Shown piece by piece: positions 58,601-62,808 of a DNA stretch of 64,000 nt (within the stretch, counting starts at the first letter, position 1; the number at the start of each line of letters is the position of its first letter). Origin of the DNA: Aphrophora alni (Eukaryota; Arthropoda; Insecta; Hemiptera; Aphrophoridae). The stretch spans positions 70,048,231-70,112,230 of the forward strand of contig OY740768.1 in NCBI GenBank assembly GCA_963513935.1. Direction: 5' to 3'. A program made the translations under genes and the position numbers. The notes beneath the pieces are model-generated. The model had not been told where the DNA came from. It saw nothing but the letters and a program-made list of their open reading frames with translations, and did no database searches.

Positions 58601-59341
58601 AGGGAAGACAAGTTTCAATAAAAATACCTCAACATTTCAGTGTTGCCAATAATAGTGGATAATATATAACCTTATTTGGCATCCAATTTTTAATATACTT
58701 GTGGCCCTAATGGATACTTATTTCCTATTTTAAAATGTAATTCCACCTTAAATTGCAAAGTAATATGATTCTTAGTGTTTGAACATTTGCACCCAGTTCT
58801 TTCTGAAGACATTTTTTAACTCTTTTTCATTAGGATAGGGAAACAATACAAAAGTTAGCCAAAATTAAAATTTCCGACCTTAGAAATTCTCTTCTTCATG
58901 TCAGCGCTTTGTAGCTCTATGTATAGATTATTATTATTTCCTTATTCTTAATAAATGAGGAACATGGGTTGTCTTAAACAGGGTTTAACAGACTTATTAT
59001 TAATAGATATTTTTTACATTAGTGAGAAAAAGACAAATTAAATTCATTACTGATGATGGGTTTGATTTATTGTGTTTTATAATTTTTTTTTTGTTCTTAC
59101 ATATTACTACTGCACCTTCTGATATATATATATTTTTTTCCAGGTGGCATTATTTCAACTACCTGATGTCACATTAATGATATCTGTATATAATAAACGA
59201 TCAATGAAACGAAAAGAGATGATTGGATGGTTTTCTCTGGGTTTAAATAGTTCTGGAGAAGAAGAACTAGCACATTGGGAAGACATGCGACAAGTTCGTG
59301 GAGAACAAATCTGTCGCTGGCATATATTAGTTGACTCATAA
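19436..59341 (+). CDS. Syt14: Synaptotagmin-14/16 orthologue, nine visible coding exons
   Basis: The exons are 19436-19591, 31073-31219, 34835-35061, 36008-36202, 38272-38380, 50618-50775, 52079-52242, 55735-55876 and 59144-59341. All eight introns are GT-AG and the phases join into 498 residues ending in TAA. Visible order: transmembrane segment (about residues 5-26) followed by NKKWCF, an acidic/serine linker, C2A (about 205-335) and C2B (about 359-495). The C2B block [11 protein letters not shown], the [10 protein letters not shown] stretch and the CRWH ending are diagnostic of the SYT14/16 branch. Family knowledge: these are membrane-anchored, Ca2+-independent C2 proteins linked to vesicle trafficking. 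In agreement, the loop-3 aspartates used for Ca2+ are absent in both C2 domains. The start codon lies in an upstream exon not found; an ATG at 19423, just before the acceptor, is a fallback start. Introns 1 and 5 are long and filled with transposons. Confidence 0.93.
19911..20490 (+). pseudogene. hAT-type transposase C-terminal relic
   Basis: Two frame-shifted segments are visible. 19917-20141 encodes [20 protein letters not shown] and what follows. The second part contains [13 protein letters not shown] and then [20 protein letters not shown]. The SxxCERGFS-N-I-K-T-x-R-x-L pattern is the hAT C-terminal dimerisation region, as in domesticated KIAA1586/ZMYM-like genes. A frame change near 20110, another after CERGF, and missing N-terminal parts make it dead. 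It lies in Syt14 intron 1, about 300 bp before the minisatellite-bearing TIR element. Confidence 0.65.
20661..20692. repeat. Short inverted repeat (hairpin)
   Basis: The arms TTGGCCTA[C/T]ATTAAA pair with one mismatch around a 2-4 nt loop, and TAGCC flanks on both sides extend the symmetry. No function is assigned. Confidence 0.6.
20804..20821 (+). repeat. Left terminal inverted repeat
   Basis: 18 bp, perfectly complementary to 23262-23279. Confidence 0.85.
20853..23209 (+). repeat. 69-bp minisatellite, about 34 units
   Basis: The tandem units are head to tail, start GTTTTGGTTGTCATAAATAT and end GATACCAGATCA. The first unit is 71 bp and diverged. A few units are 72 bp through an inserted TAT (near 21871, 22775 and 22846). 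Variant sites include CATAAAT/CACAAAT, TTTCC/TTTTC, GTTCG/GTTGG, CCAGA/CCGGA and GTTAC/GTTAG. Each unit contains a small palindrome CGTTA..TAACG. Because 69 is a multiple of three, one frame stays open as a 23-residue repeat ([19 protein letters not shown]), interrupted only where GTTAC became GTTAG (three units). I treat it as satellite DNA, not a gene. Confidence 0.95.
23262..23279 (-). repeat. Right terminal inverted repeat
   Basis: 18 bp, perfect inverse of the left end; followed by TAGAAAAG, matching the left flank at 7 of 8 bases. Confidence 0.85.
23280..23823. other. Non-coding stretch
   Basis: No recognisable feature between the TIR element and the Penelope-like element. Confidence 0.4.
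24063..24443 (-). pseudogene. Penelope GIY-YIG endonuclease part
   Basis: The open segment of 126 codons carries [20 protein letters not shown] and KDRYKEHL, the GIY-YIG signature with its downstream Arg and His/Glu, followed by an NNHRPGDF and an [11 protein letters not shown] end. In the full element it would be the C-terminal domain of the RT protein. The first Met of the segment is internal to that protein. Confidence 0.85.
24444..25503 (-). pseudogene. Penelope reverse transcriptase, broken
   Basis: Minus-strand pieces in several frames include LPKIHKKH, a SFDVVN block, [32 protein letters not shown], and an [11 protein letters not shown] stretch. These follow Penelope RT motif order. 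The catalytic YxDD reads YIDN, a region seems deleted between the SFDVVN and GSPLS blocks, and several stops and frameshifts are present, so it is inactive. Confidence 0.8.
25539..25935 (+). pseudogene. Non-LTR retrotransposon fragments
   Basis: Fragment one (25539-25691) ends [20 protein letters not shown] then MEDKAHRGL, like the extreme C-terminus of CR1/RTE-type ORF2 proteins. Fragment two (25757-25935) reads [13 protein letters not shown] and [12 protein letters not shown], the region just after the RT core. Stops are frequent. The order on the DNA is reversed relative to the protein, so they come from two insertions or a rearrangement. Confidence 0.65.
25936..27318. other. Non-coding, A-rich LTR-like sequence at the right
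   Basis: About 25936-26850 shows nothing firm; a minus-strand frame at 26034-26324 has a hydrophobic C-terminus but no recognisable domain. About 26850-27318 is A/G-rich on the + strand and continues after the LINE insertion at 28152, so both flanks probably belong to one older element. Confidence 0.35.
27319..27330 (+). repeat. Target-site duplication, left copy
   Basis: GTTTTCAAAGAC, matched by GTTTTCATAAGAC at 28139-28151 with one inserted base. Confidence 0.65.
27331..28138 (+). mobile_element. 5'-truncated LINE with A-rich tail
   Basis: A non-LTR insertion delimited by a 12/13-bp target duplication and ending in an AAAT repeat tail. Its coding part (about 27333-27667) is the ORF2 C-terminus: [20 protein letters not shown], then after a frameshift [20 protein letters not shown], a C-x2-C-x8-H-x4-C zinc knuckle typical of R1/Jockey/I-like LINEs. 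The rest is 3' UTR. Confidence 0.75.
28152..29720 (+). other. A-rich repeat, possible solo LTR of an old element
   Basis: The + strand is strongly purine-rich with basic open frames (28364-28567; 28935-29231, with [15 protein letters not shown]). In composition it resembles the LTR of the gypsy element at 39237, which also encodes a basic frame. AATAAATCTGCTATCTG near 29670 could be a polyadenylation region. No terminal repeats were fixed, so the class is a guess. Confidence 0.3.
29940..30360 (+). other. Possible Penelope-related terminal sequence
   Basis: GTCTGATGATGG..GTACCGAAACAG (30198-30230) parallels the TCTGATGATGG..CTCTGAAACATG motif at the end of the Penelope element (minus strand, near 23900). 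No RT or endonuclease coding is attached. GC is higher than in the surroundings. Confidence 0.3.
30429..30640 (+). repeat. Dispersed repeat family A, copy 3
   Basis: It begins CATCATCGCCTTAAAAAAAA, contains GGAAAAGAACAAGAATTGGT and ends near AAAAAAGCTGTAGATTCAGC, aligned to copies 1 and 2. No open frame. Confidence 0.55.
31073..31219 (+). CDS. Syt14: Syt14 visible exon 2: acidic linker
   Basis: The acceptor is TGCAG and the donor C|GTAAGT. It encodes [20 protein letters not shown], corresponding to the acidic Ser/Glu linker after the membrane anchor in SYT14. Phases fit both neighbours. Confidence 0.85.
31220..34394. other. Syt14 intron 2, left part
   Basis: No other gene seen. A segment at 32640-32768 has a polypyrimidine-AG start and an open frame containing [20 protein letters not shown], but joined to exon 2 it would stop in the gene's frame, so it is not counted as an exon. 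An (AT)n run lies at 34100-34131. Confidence 0.45.
34100..34131. repeat. (AT)n microsatellite
   Basis: An uninterrupted alternating AT run in Syt14 intron 2. Confidence 0.9.
34395..34580 (-). repeat. Dispersed repeat family A, copy 4
   Basis: On the minus strand it contains GTCAGAAAAGAACAAGAGTT, then GGTCAAGAAAGAACGGATAG and AAAAAAGGTGTAGATGAGC, matching the family order. It lies in Syt14 intron 2. Confidence 0.6.
34835..35061 (+). CDS. Syt14: Syt14 visible exon 3: Ser/Gly-rich linker
   Basis: The acceptor is TTTTTAG and the donor T|GTGAGT. It encodes a low-complexity linker with [18 protein letters not shown] and a basic [10 protein letters not shown] stretch, ending at a codon boundary. 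Only phase, splice signals and linker-like composition support it, because this part of the family is poorly conserved. Confidence 0.8.
35062..36007. other. Syt14 intron 3
   Basis: AT-rich; it holds one inverted repeat (35737-35826) and nothing else recognised. Confidence 0.6.
35737..35826. repeat. Intronic inverted repeat, 31-bp arms
   Basis: The left arm starts AAGCAATAAAGCTAAA and the right arm ends TTTAGCTTTATTGCTT. The arms match at about 26 of 31 positions with a 28-nt loop. It could be a small MITE end pair or a transcribed hairpin. Confidence 0.65.
36008..36202 (+). CDS. Syt14: Syt14 visible exon 4: start of C2A
   Basis: The acceptor is TTATAG and the donor G|GTAATG; both borders are in phase 0. 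[20 protein letters not shown] is the first strand pair of C2A, and [16 protein letters not shown] is its loop 1, where the usual SDPY aspartate is replaced by SHTQ. Confidence 0.92.
37572..37630 (+). repeat. T59 homopolymer
   Basis: Fifty-nine consecutive T. It could be the poly(A) of a minus-strand retroposed insertion, but no body is recognisable next to it; the length may also be an assembly estimate. Confidence 0.85.
37869..37887 (+). repeat. CCTAA tract (telomere-like)
   Basis: CCTAACCTAACCTAACCTA is nearly four units of the complement of the arthropod telomere repeat TTAGG. Short tracts like this are common in insect genomes. Confidence 0.7.
38272..38380 (+). CDS. Syt14: Syt14 visible exon 5: C2A core
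   Basis: The acceptor is TACAG and the donor [24 protein letters not shown] is the central C2A strand with its polybasic stretch, followed by [13 protein letters not shown]. The 12.2-kb intron that follows contains the gypsy element. Confidence 0.92.
38381..39236. other. Syt14 intron 5, left part
   Basis: AT-rich; the frame at 38868-39215 shows no domain. It ends in a short (TA)n at which the gypsy element inserted. Confidence 0.45.
39449..39772 (+). other. Basic 107-codon frame inside the LTR
   Basis: Starting [20 protein letters not shown], it is very rich in Lys, Arg, Glu and Asn with no recognisable domain. It is repeated in the 3' LTR (46228-46551). A purine-rich strand easily yields such frames, so coding is unproven. 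Confidence 0.3.
39885..39890 (+). promoter_or_regulatory. Possible LTR TATA box
   Basis: TATAAA in CCTATAAATTGG, mid-LTR. If used, the 107-codon frame lies upstream in U3. No other evidence. Confidence 0.3.
40142..40152 (+). other. PBS-like motif 1 within the LTR
   Basis: TGGCGCCCAAC, the tRNA-Lys-type primer-binding motif of many insect gypsy elements, preceded by ATTATACC. It lies inside the LTR and so is not the active PBS. Confidence 0.6.
40400..40410 (+). other. PBS-like motif 2 within the LTR
   Basis: TGGCACCCAAC preceded by TTATATAT, 258 bp after motif 1. It differs from it at one base. Confidence 0.6.
40516..40532 (+). other. Primer-binding site
   Basis: TGGCGTCCAACTCGTGG begins two bases after the 5' LTR end, the standard position. 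The first 11 bases resemble the complement of an insect tRNA-Lys 3' end with one change. Confidence 0.75.
40626..42320 (+). CDS. gag: Gypsy Gag with long coiled coil
   Basis: 564 codons starting [17 protein letters not shown]. About residues 75-315 are heptad-like and built from repeated KKFxExxKNAEIL/DKKFEE units, predicting an extended coiled coil unusual for gypsy Gag. About 325-480 is a Retrotrans_gag-type capsid domain ([37 protein letters not shown]). The tail is Arg/Gly/Asn-rich; no CCHC zinc knuckle is present, so RNA binding may rely on the basic tail. The frame ends at a TGA (42318-42320) and pol continues in the same frame. Confidence 0.9.
   Translation: MLRRSNRIKNYKKMANNQITMGFDEEINNQMGIESEMDRAIGINNSESNTNEGNNSGESENLKVYGTPTVGLNELIEILNKKFDESNKNAEILKTSIDKKFEESSKNAEALNKKNFEEISKNAEILKASIDKKFAEQNKKLEENNKKLEELSGNVSQNAETMDRKFNEFAERFENKLEEIKLRSDTTAETIRTEMNDKLNKIEENFTDKLGNRCEDLRENLKEIASKVVEVEKDVQESIKEIEITVNKNLTENQINVDAQIDKVKESQARSNNKILEIESQCQENSQKINQYQKQTDEMKNKVTEVDERLSNLKTRDGIIIREPEIRDISFTGKERFPMQFLRIIKEVSVSYTHQGNMYWLDRYLKDEACVWWFLHRREVKNFEDFEKIFMDKYFNEMIQANIRDRLEFGKFKGKIGDEAITYVENMMLECSELEPPVLEAQLVQKIAKHFHPTTLIAVITRGVKTKQEFVKLLMEFRQADVRHINSYEERNGNYKASYPRDEREGEVVNRPWGQMNGYNSRHLPLRQNRDVYRKPDVRADIKNGPGNRWEGRQPADRDGRGQK
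42318..42320 (+). other. In-frame TGA between gag and pol
   Basis: The context is CAAAAG TGA AAGTTGG. Pol follows in the same frame with no ATG before about codon 267. The stop is therefore either suppressed (readthrough, as gammaretroviruses do with UAG) or is a nonsense mutation in a single gag-pol frame. Confidence 0.8.
42321..45593 (+). CDS. pol: Gypsy Pol polyprotein (PR-RT-RH-IN)
   Basis: 1090 codons follow the TGA without interruption. Numbering from the TTG at 42324: protease DTG at 60-62 ([11 protein letters not shown]) with LGLEFLSRN downstream; RT with [29 protein letters not shown] and catalytic YVDD at 398-401; RNase H with QTDAS (D547) and a TAEKEL block; integrase HHCC finger ([16 protein letters not shown]); and the D825, D884, E919 core with 35-residue spacing ([15 protein letters not shown]), then a GPY-type module (YEGPYTV). 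All key catalytic residues are present, so it may be functional. There is no suitable ATG of its own. No env and no chromodomain were seen. Confidence 0.93.
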   Translation, partial: KLEWNVDLADKNKATINTLFTDLKDYLEDNHDTSDIINDINKCPEIKLVFNECVQVRALIDTGCEVNSISESFYNTNKLNLGVFEELPVAGVKVIGALGLRSKSVKKQIFIKVKLGTELIAVHFIIVPELIRDCILGLEFLSRNHAIVNFINNKLEIGNKLNYGVGRKEIKFEDSSEVNIESLNNCLQIEEDKYEFDINKISNLEHVPLENRQRLYSIFNKYKTVFSKKPGLISTYYHKFQVTDRTPYCQRSWPVATKFREAVDAEIQRMLSYGIIERANSAYINPIVPVCKKDGSVRICLDARTINARTIPDYEGIRPIQELLTIGKKISWMSSLDLTSSFWQIPLHEDCKDFTAFLYKGLCYRYKTVPFGLSTSLASLTRGLDSILTEEVKRNLIMYVDDCLCISQNWEDHVDQLEKILKVFQDANLTVNFEKSMFCRKEIDYLGFVITTDGIKPQEQKLMAIQNFPRPKTPKQLKSFLGLTNFYHRFSKNYAQTTAPLQGLLKKGTKFKWTNSINQSFLAVKEEFIEAVTLKHPNMEKMFYLQTDASDIASGAQLYQLDDQNNIAVVGFTSRTFKGAERFYSTAEKELYSVVLGLRKFRNYLLGRKITVITDNKAITFINQCKLLNARMTRWILLIQEYNIQIRHCKGKENIVADTLSRFPEDGECSQENGEDRLVQIQLVLQKFNPEVGEQLQNIEVLQKKDTKFRNIVGKLEENDPKILECYKLFEKKLFRKERGMWKLMIPEKFIEVLIKEIHEICGHIGISKCYHNFKEDFTGDKVAKKVRDIIIKCLRCQKCKHDNKGRNAELTPIIPKGKGELVCVDYYGPLPRSVYGSRYILVVIDAFSKYTKLYKVKNTTTVTTLNQIRKYIKEVQLPKYILSDNGTQFTSKKWTEGLQELGIRQRTVAIRNPQSNLAERVMRNLGQLFRILLPDNHQEWGRLLETVESFMNESYHDTIESTPLEVQFNTRPTRIWKKYLINPGNTETNDIDHGEIYLRIKNKREKFAKKFNELHPPTEYQINDLVLVRACIPSSTIEKRYHKFCELYEGPYTVISKIGKTTYKLASIKNNKTHIRGIFNCRLLKRFHN
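45594..46015 (+). other. Gypsy 3' non-coding region
   Basis: It contains a 61-bp tandem duplication. The bases just before the 3' LTR (TTGGGACTTA) are not a convincing polypurine tract; AAAGGGACAG within the duplicated unit is the nearest purine run. Confidence 0.6.
45772..45893 (+). repeat. 61-bp tandem duplication
   Basis: Two units, 45772-45832 and 45833-45893, starting TAGGTCATAAAGTCATTTAA and differing at one base (CTAGTGGG/CTAATGGG). A third partial copy (TAGGTCATAG) starts at 45894. Confidence 0.9.
46016..47292 (+). repeat. 3' LTR
   Basis: Offset by 6779 bp from the 5' LTR, with no mismatch found by eye. PBS-like motifs recur at 46921 and 47179. Confidence 0.93.
47297..47889. other. 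Syt14 intron 5, between elements
   Basis: AT-rich, no feature recognised. Confidence 0.4.
47890..49930 (+). pseudogene. Decayed non-LTR retrotransposon ORF2
   Basis: RT motifs follow in order across frames: a [10 protein letters not shown] start, [51 protein letters not shown], and YNGTPQGAS; then [20 protein letters not shown], and a late RNase H block [14 protein letters not shown]. This fits an I/Jockey-type LINE with RNase H. The catalytic YADD is not visible and stops are frequent, so it is dead. It has the same orientation as Syt14. Ends are approximate. Confidence 0.75.
49931..50617. other. Syt14 intron 5, right end
   Basis: No gene or clear repeat; it ends with the TTGCAG acceptor of exon 6. 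Confidence 0.5.
50618..50775 (+). CDS. Syt14: Syt14 visible exon 6: end of C2A
   Basis: The acceptor is TTGCAG and the donor T|GTGAGT. It encodes [19 protein letters not shown]: loop 3 carries C, E and R where Ca2+-binding synaptotagmins have aspartates. Confidence 0.93.
50776..52078. other. Syt14 intron 6
   Basis: AT-rich intron without recognisable elements. Confidence 0.5.
52079..52242 (+). CDS. Syt14: Syt14 visible exon 7: C2 linker and start of C2B
   Basis: The acceptor is ACATAG and the donor G|GTAAGT. A Ser-rich linker is followed by [20 protein letters not shown] and IVKGSHF, closely matching SYT14 C2B. It leaves two bases into an Arg codon. Confidence 0.93.
52243..52959. other. Syt14 intron 7, left part
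   Basis: No coding or repeat feature recognised before the first mariner-type relic. Confidence 0.4.
52960..53715 (-). pseudogene. Mariner-type (IS630-Tc1) transposase relic 1
   Basis: The minus strand starts with an MSLTD-like N-terminus (about 53715), followed by the helix-turn-helix region ([28 protein letters not shown]), then [15 protein letters not shown] and a degraded WFNKMV, corresponding to the WFQQDG motif. Stops and gaps abound. It resembles the insect SETMAR-like transposons with a DUF4817-type N-terminus. The C-terminal part after WFQQDG is missing. Confidence 0.65.
54286..54894 (+). mobile_element. hAT-type non-autonomous element
   Basis: The ends CAGTGGCAGATCTA and (inverted) CAGTGGCGGATCTA form 14-bp TIRs with one mismatch. 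The flanking CCCTTGAT at 54278-54285 and 54895-54902 is a perfect 8-bp target duplication, typical of hAT. C- and G-rich subterminal runs follow. It holds a 77-codon frame. It is nested in the older mariner-type element and therefore younger than it. Confidence 0.9.
54565..54798 (+). pseudogene. N-terminal fragment of a hAT transposase
   Basis: 77 codons with [20 protein letters not shown] and AGAGPSTSL. The K-R-K-Q-T-x-I-x-x-F-F start and the GPSTS linker resemble the N-terminus of ZMYM1-like hAT transposases; the zinc finger and catalytic domain are absent. Confidence 0.55.
55735..55876 (+). CDS. Syt14: Syt14 visible exon 8: C2B core
   Basis: The acceptor is TATCAG and the donor G|GTAATA. 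It encodes [20 protein letters not shown] and [18 protein letters not shown], the C2B strand 3-5 region. Confidence 0.94.
55877..57305. other. Syt14 intron 8, left part
   Basis: No coding or firm repeat. A GC-richer patch at 56700-56890 (CTGGTGGGGATATAGCGACC) may be an old insertion but nothing identifies it. Confidence 0.35.
57306..57483 (-). repeat. Dispersed repeat family A, copy 5
   Basis: On the minus strand it runs from an ATCCATTGCCTT end through AATACTCAAATAATGCTAGG and GAGAGACCTGATAGGAAAG, matching the family order. It lies in Syt14 intron 8. Confidence 0.55.
57484..59143. other. Syt14 intron 8, right part
   Basis: The frame at 57584-57811 has no recognisable domain. No repeats identified; ends in TTTTTTTCCAG. 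Confidence 0.4.
59144..59341 (+). CDS. Syt14: Syt14 last coding exon: end of C2B
   Basis: The acceptor is TTTCCAG. It encodes [40 protein letters not shown] and a [10 protein letters not shown]-terminus, ending at TAA 59339-59341. This is the most conserved part of the family and fixes the identification. Confidence 0.96.
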   Translation: MALFQLPDVTLMISVYNKRSMKRKEMIGWFSLGLNSSGEEELAHWEDMRQVRGEQICRWHILVDS

Positions 59342-62118
59342 GCAGTCTTGCATTTTAAATCAAATATTGTTATTTCAGGGTATTTCAGATTATACGATAA
59401 TCCGGTCCCATTAAAGTAAGATTTATTAAATGATTTCAGATGATGACATCTCTAAACTTGAACAAATCAATAAATTTGTTTGTTGGAAGATAAACAAATT
59501 TGGTGCTATGCAAACATATTAATTGTTTTTGAATGGATTGAATATTAAAATATATATTTGTTAATTGTTCTATATTTATAATTACCATGGGCATTATAGT
59601 GTATTTTTTATATTATATAACCAGTCTAAGACTTCATGTTTTTTATTCAAATATTTGCGGAACTTTTGTGTTAAAAAAAGTTTGAGGGTTTGAAGTTCAT
59701 AAATTTGGCACTAGCTTATTTTATAAATAGTTGACGTTCTTCTATTTCATTTGTTTATTAGAGTGTTATAAACAGCAATTGATTTTCACAAATAATGTCA
59801 TTTTAATCAATTAAAAACATAATTACCAAAAATACAAATTTGCATTAAGTTTTGTATTTTAGAAATTTTGTTACGAAAACTTAATATAAACCTTCATTGG
59901 TCAATTAAATACATTCATTTGCTAAAAACATAACTACATGTTATCAATTTTAAAAAAATCACATGCCTGAATAATTTATAATAATTTCTGTTAAATATAT
60001 AGGTGCAGGATCTTTATTTAAAGCATTATTATTATTATTATTATTATTTGGCAATGATACATGTCTAGTTGGTAGAAATTGTATCCAAACCGATAAAAGT
60101 TAGCTTAAAATATTCTGTGTTCAACCATTTGGTGCACATTAAGAAAAATATTAAGAATATTTAATGTGTAAACTTTCCGAAATTAAATGCTGAAGTGTAA
60201 ATTTTTAGGAAAATCTATTAGATTAAATTGAAGGATGATATCAGATTAAAGGTTTTTATTCATACATTACAAACATTTTACAGTGTATTTTGAGACTCTG
60301 AGAATTAAACAAGTAACAAGTGGTAAACACTTTTTGTCCCTTCCCTTTGTATATGGTAAGGATTAAAATGTCGTAAAAATGAATGTTAACAATCCTTACT
60401 ACTAATGACAATGGAGTAATAGGAATTTTATACTTGATGAATTGAGGAAAGAAATAGAATTTAGGATAAATTGAGGATAGTTGGTTGTGTATGTGAGTGT
60501 AATGAATAACCAACTGCAAATATTTACTAAAATATTTCTAACAAACCGAATTTGGTCATGTGTAAGATTGGTCAAGGGGTCAAGGGTGCTTTTTAAGGTG
60601 GTTTTTTGAATTCCACCTTTGTGAAATTTGTTTATTTTAAGGTAATTAAAAAGTAAATAGGTTTAATTTTGTAATTAAATATTATTAGAGGTCACCTAAA
60701 CTCTATTTATAAAACATATTTACATACATGACTAATTTTATTTGATAAGTTAAAGTTTTTAATATTGTACAGTGTACTAAAATTTAAAAAAATGAATGTA
60801 CATTGGAAGGAGATTTCTCCACATCTTAATTTCAGAGATTTCTTTGGTTGAACATAGGGCTGCAACAAAGTTACAACAGTTATCCCAGTTAGTTGAAACA
60901 TTCTTTACAACACTTATACACAACTCGCTGTAAATGTCAGTAATCGATCCTTAGGTTGGTCTCATATTCTTTGTTCTTGAAAGTACCATATATAACAAAA
61001 AGGAATTTTACATAATTAAAAATAAAAAAAAGTATTGGTTGAATTTGTGATGAATTTACCATTATTCAACTACAATATAAAATATAATATGACACAATAA
61101 GTCAAAATTACACAGTTTACATTCTTACTATTTTGCTTTTGTTATTTTTAATTAAATTTCTTGGTCAAAATCAGGCTGGAAATTAGAAAAAAAATGTTAT
61201 TTATAAATTAGAAATAAGCCTTTTTTTTCCTTTCATGAAAGAATCTTTTGAAGATAAACAAAATAATTTTCTTGATTATGAGTTTCTAGTTTACTGAAAA
61301 TAGATGTTTATCTGTTTTTAAAGAACGATAGTTTACTTCTAATAACTAGAAGAGAATATTAGAGGCATAGACAGTGTTAAGCAGGATACAATATTCAGTG
61401 ACAGAAATTTCCTTTCACATTATAATTTCTATTTCTTACAAATTGATGAATTCATATTTCAGAATTATTTCATAATGTTTGTATTTTACAATTAATTATT
61501 CATGTTACATTTTTAAGTAACAACTAAATAGATACATTTTGACGAAATATACATATTTTGCTTTAAAACACATTTTTTGCTAGAAAATGTAAGTTTGAAC
61601 TCAAAGAAATTAGTTTTTTTTAAAGTTTTAAAATACTTCAAATGTACCTTTTCAAATCAAATTTATTCAGATGATTTTTTGATGTATAATATGTACATAA
61701 AATTGCAAATGTTTTATTTCTATTATGATAATAATTTTAAAATTATTATTACTACAGATTTTTGTTGTTATGTGTATATTAAAATTATGTAATTGTTTCC
61801 TTGGTAAATATATAAAACCACATTTAAATTTTAACATTTTTAAAACATAGGTGAAATAAAAAATAATCAAAATAATATAGTTATTAGGTAAATAACAGTT
61901 TAACAACTATAATTGATGGGCAAAGCGATGTTTAAAATTAATGTTCCATTCATATTTTTATTTTCTGAAGTAGAAACCAATAGTTTTTAATAACTGGAAA
62001 TGTCTCGAATAATTCCTTATCGTAACCCTATTTTACTAGTACTTTAATTAAAAACTTGTGGCGGAATAACAAAGTTTATCGTATTTAATAGATGAGCGGC
62101 TAATATTGTACTTGTTTA
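59342..62118 (+). other. Syt14 3' UTR and downstream sequence
   Basis: The first AATAAA after the stop is at 59469-59474, about 130 bp downstream and a plausible polyadenylation signal; further ones follow, so the UTR length is unknown. An (ATT)n run is at 60025-60048. No other gene is seen. Confidence 0.45.
60025..60048 (+). repeat. (ATT)n microsatellite
   Basis: A perfect ATT run of about eight units. Confidence 0.9.
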
Positions 62119-62808
62119 CTAGCTGTACCTAGCCACACATAGTTGTCACTCAGTCTGGTTAAATTGAAAAGAGAAAGCACATGTTTCTAATATTCATTTG
62201 CAGCTGTGAATTAAATACAATGTCCATTTTTCTAGATGTACTGCTAAGTGAACAACAACTGGACTTCGTTCATGTATGGGAAATTAAAGAATTGATCATA
62301 CAACTTCATTGCTGCTTATGTATCTTCAAAATTACATAAGTTAAAACATAGTTAAAAACATAGTATGAAACATAGTTAAAAATACGAAATTAAAAACATT
62401 AAAAAAATAAAATAATAAACTATAATTACGAAATGAATGCTATGGTCAATGAAACAACACAGCTCAATTCCAATGAAATGTCATGTGAAATAATTAAATA
62501 AAAATAAAAATAAATTGAAATCTAAGAAAATACAATTAAAAAAATGCAATCGGAAACATTGAAAAATGTTAAGTGACAGCAGCTGTCAAGAGTCATGCTG
62601 TCTGGTATGAGCAATATTTAGTATAGCACGTGTTGTTTTTTACGCCCCACAGATGACGCTGTTTAAAAAAAAAAGAAAAGATTTTTATATATAAAAACAT
62701 GCCCTTAATCGATACAACATTATGTCAAGATTTCGAACCAATCGGTGAAGGACTTTCGGAGATGTAATATTTTGAACAAACGAACATTTACATTTTTATT
62801 TATATAGA
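62119..62808 (-). mobile_element. Short non-autonomous Helitron-like element
   Basis: On the minus strand the 5' end reads TCTATATAAATAAAAATGTA and continues through ATGTTCGTTTGTTC; the 3' end is GGTACAGCTAG, inserted between A (62809 complement) and T (62118 complement). TC start, CTAG end and A/T insertion match Helitrons, and the CGAAAGTCC..CCGATTGG block (62750-62735) is of the kind repeated near such ends. A 3' hairpin is only weakly visible (AGCCACACATAGTTGTCACT). No Rep or helicase is encoded. Confidence 0.6.
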
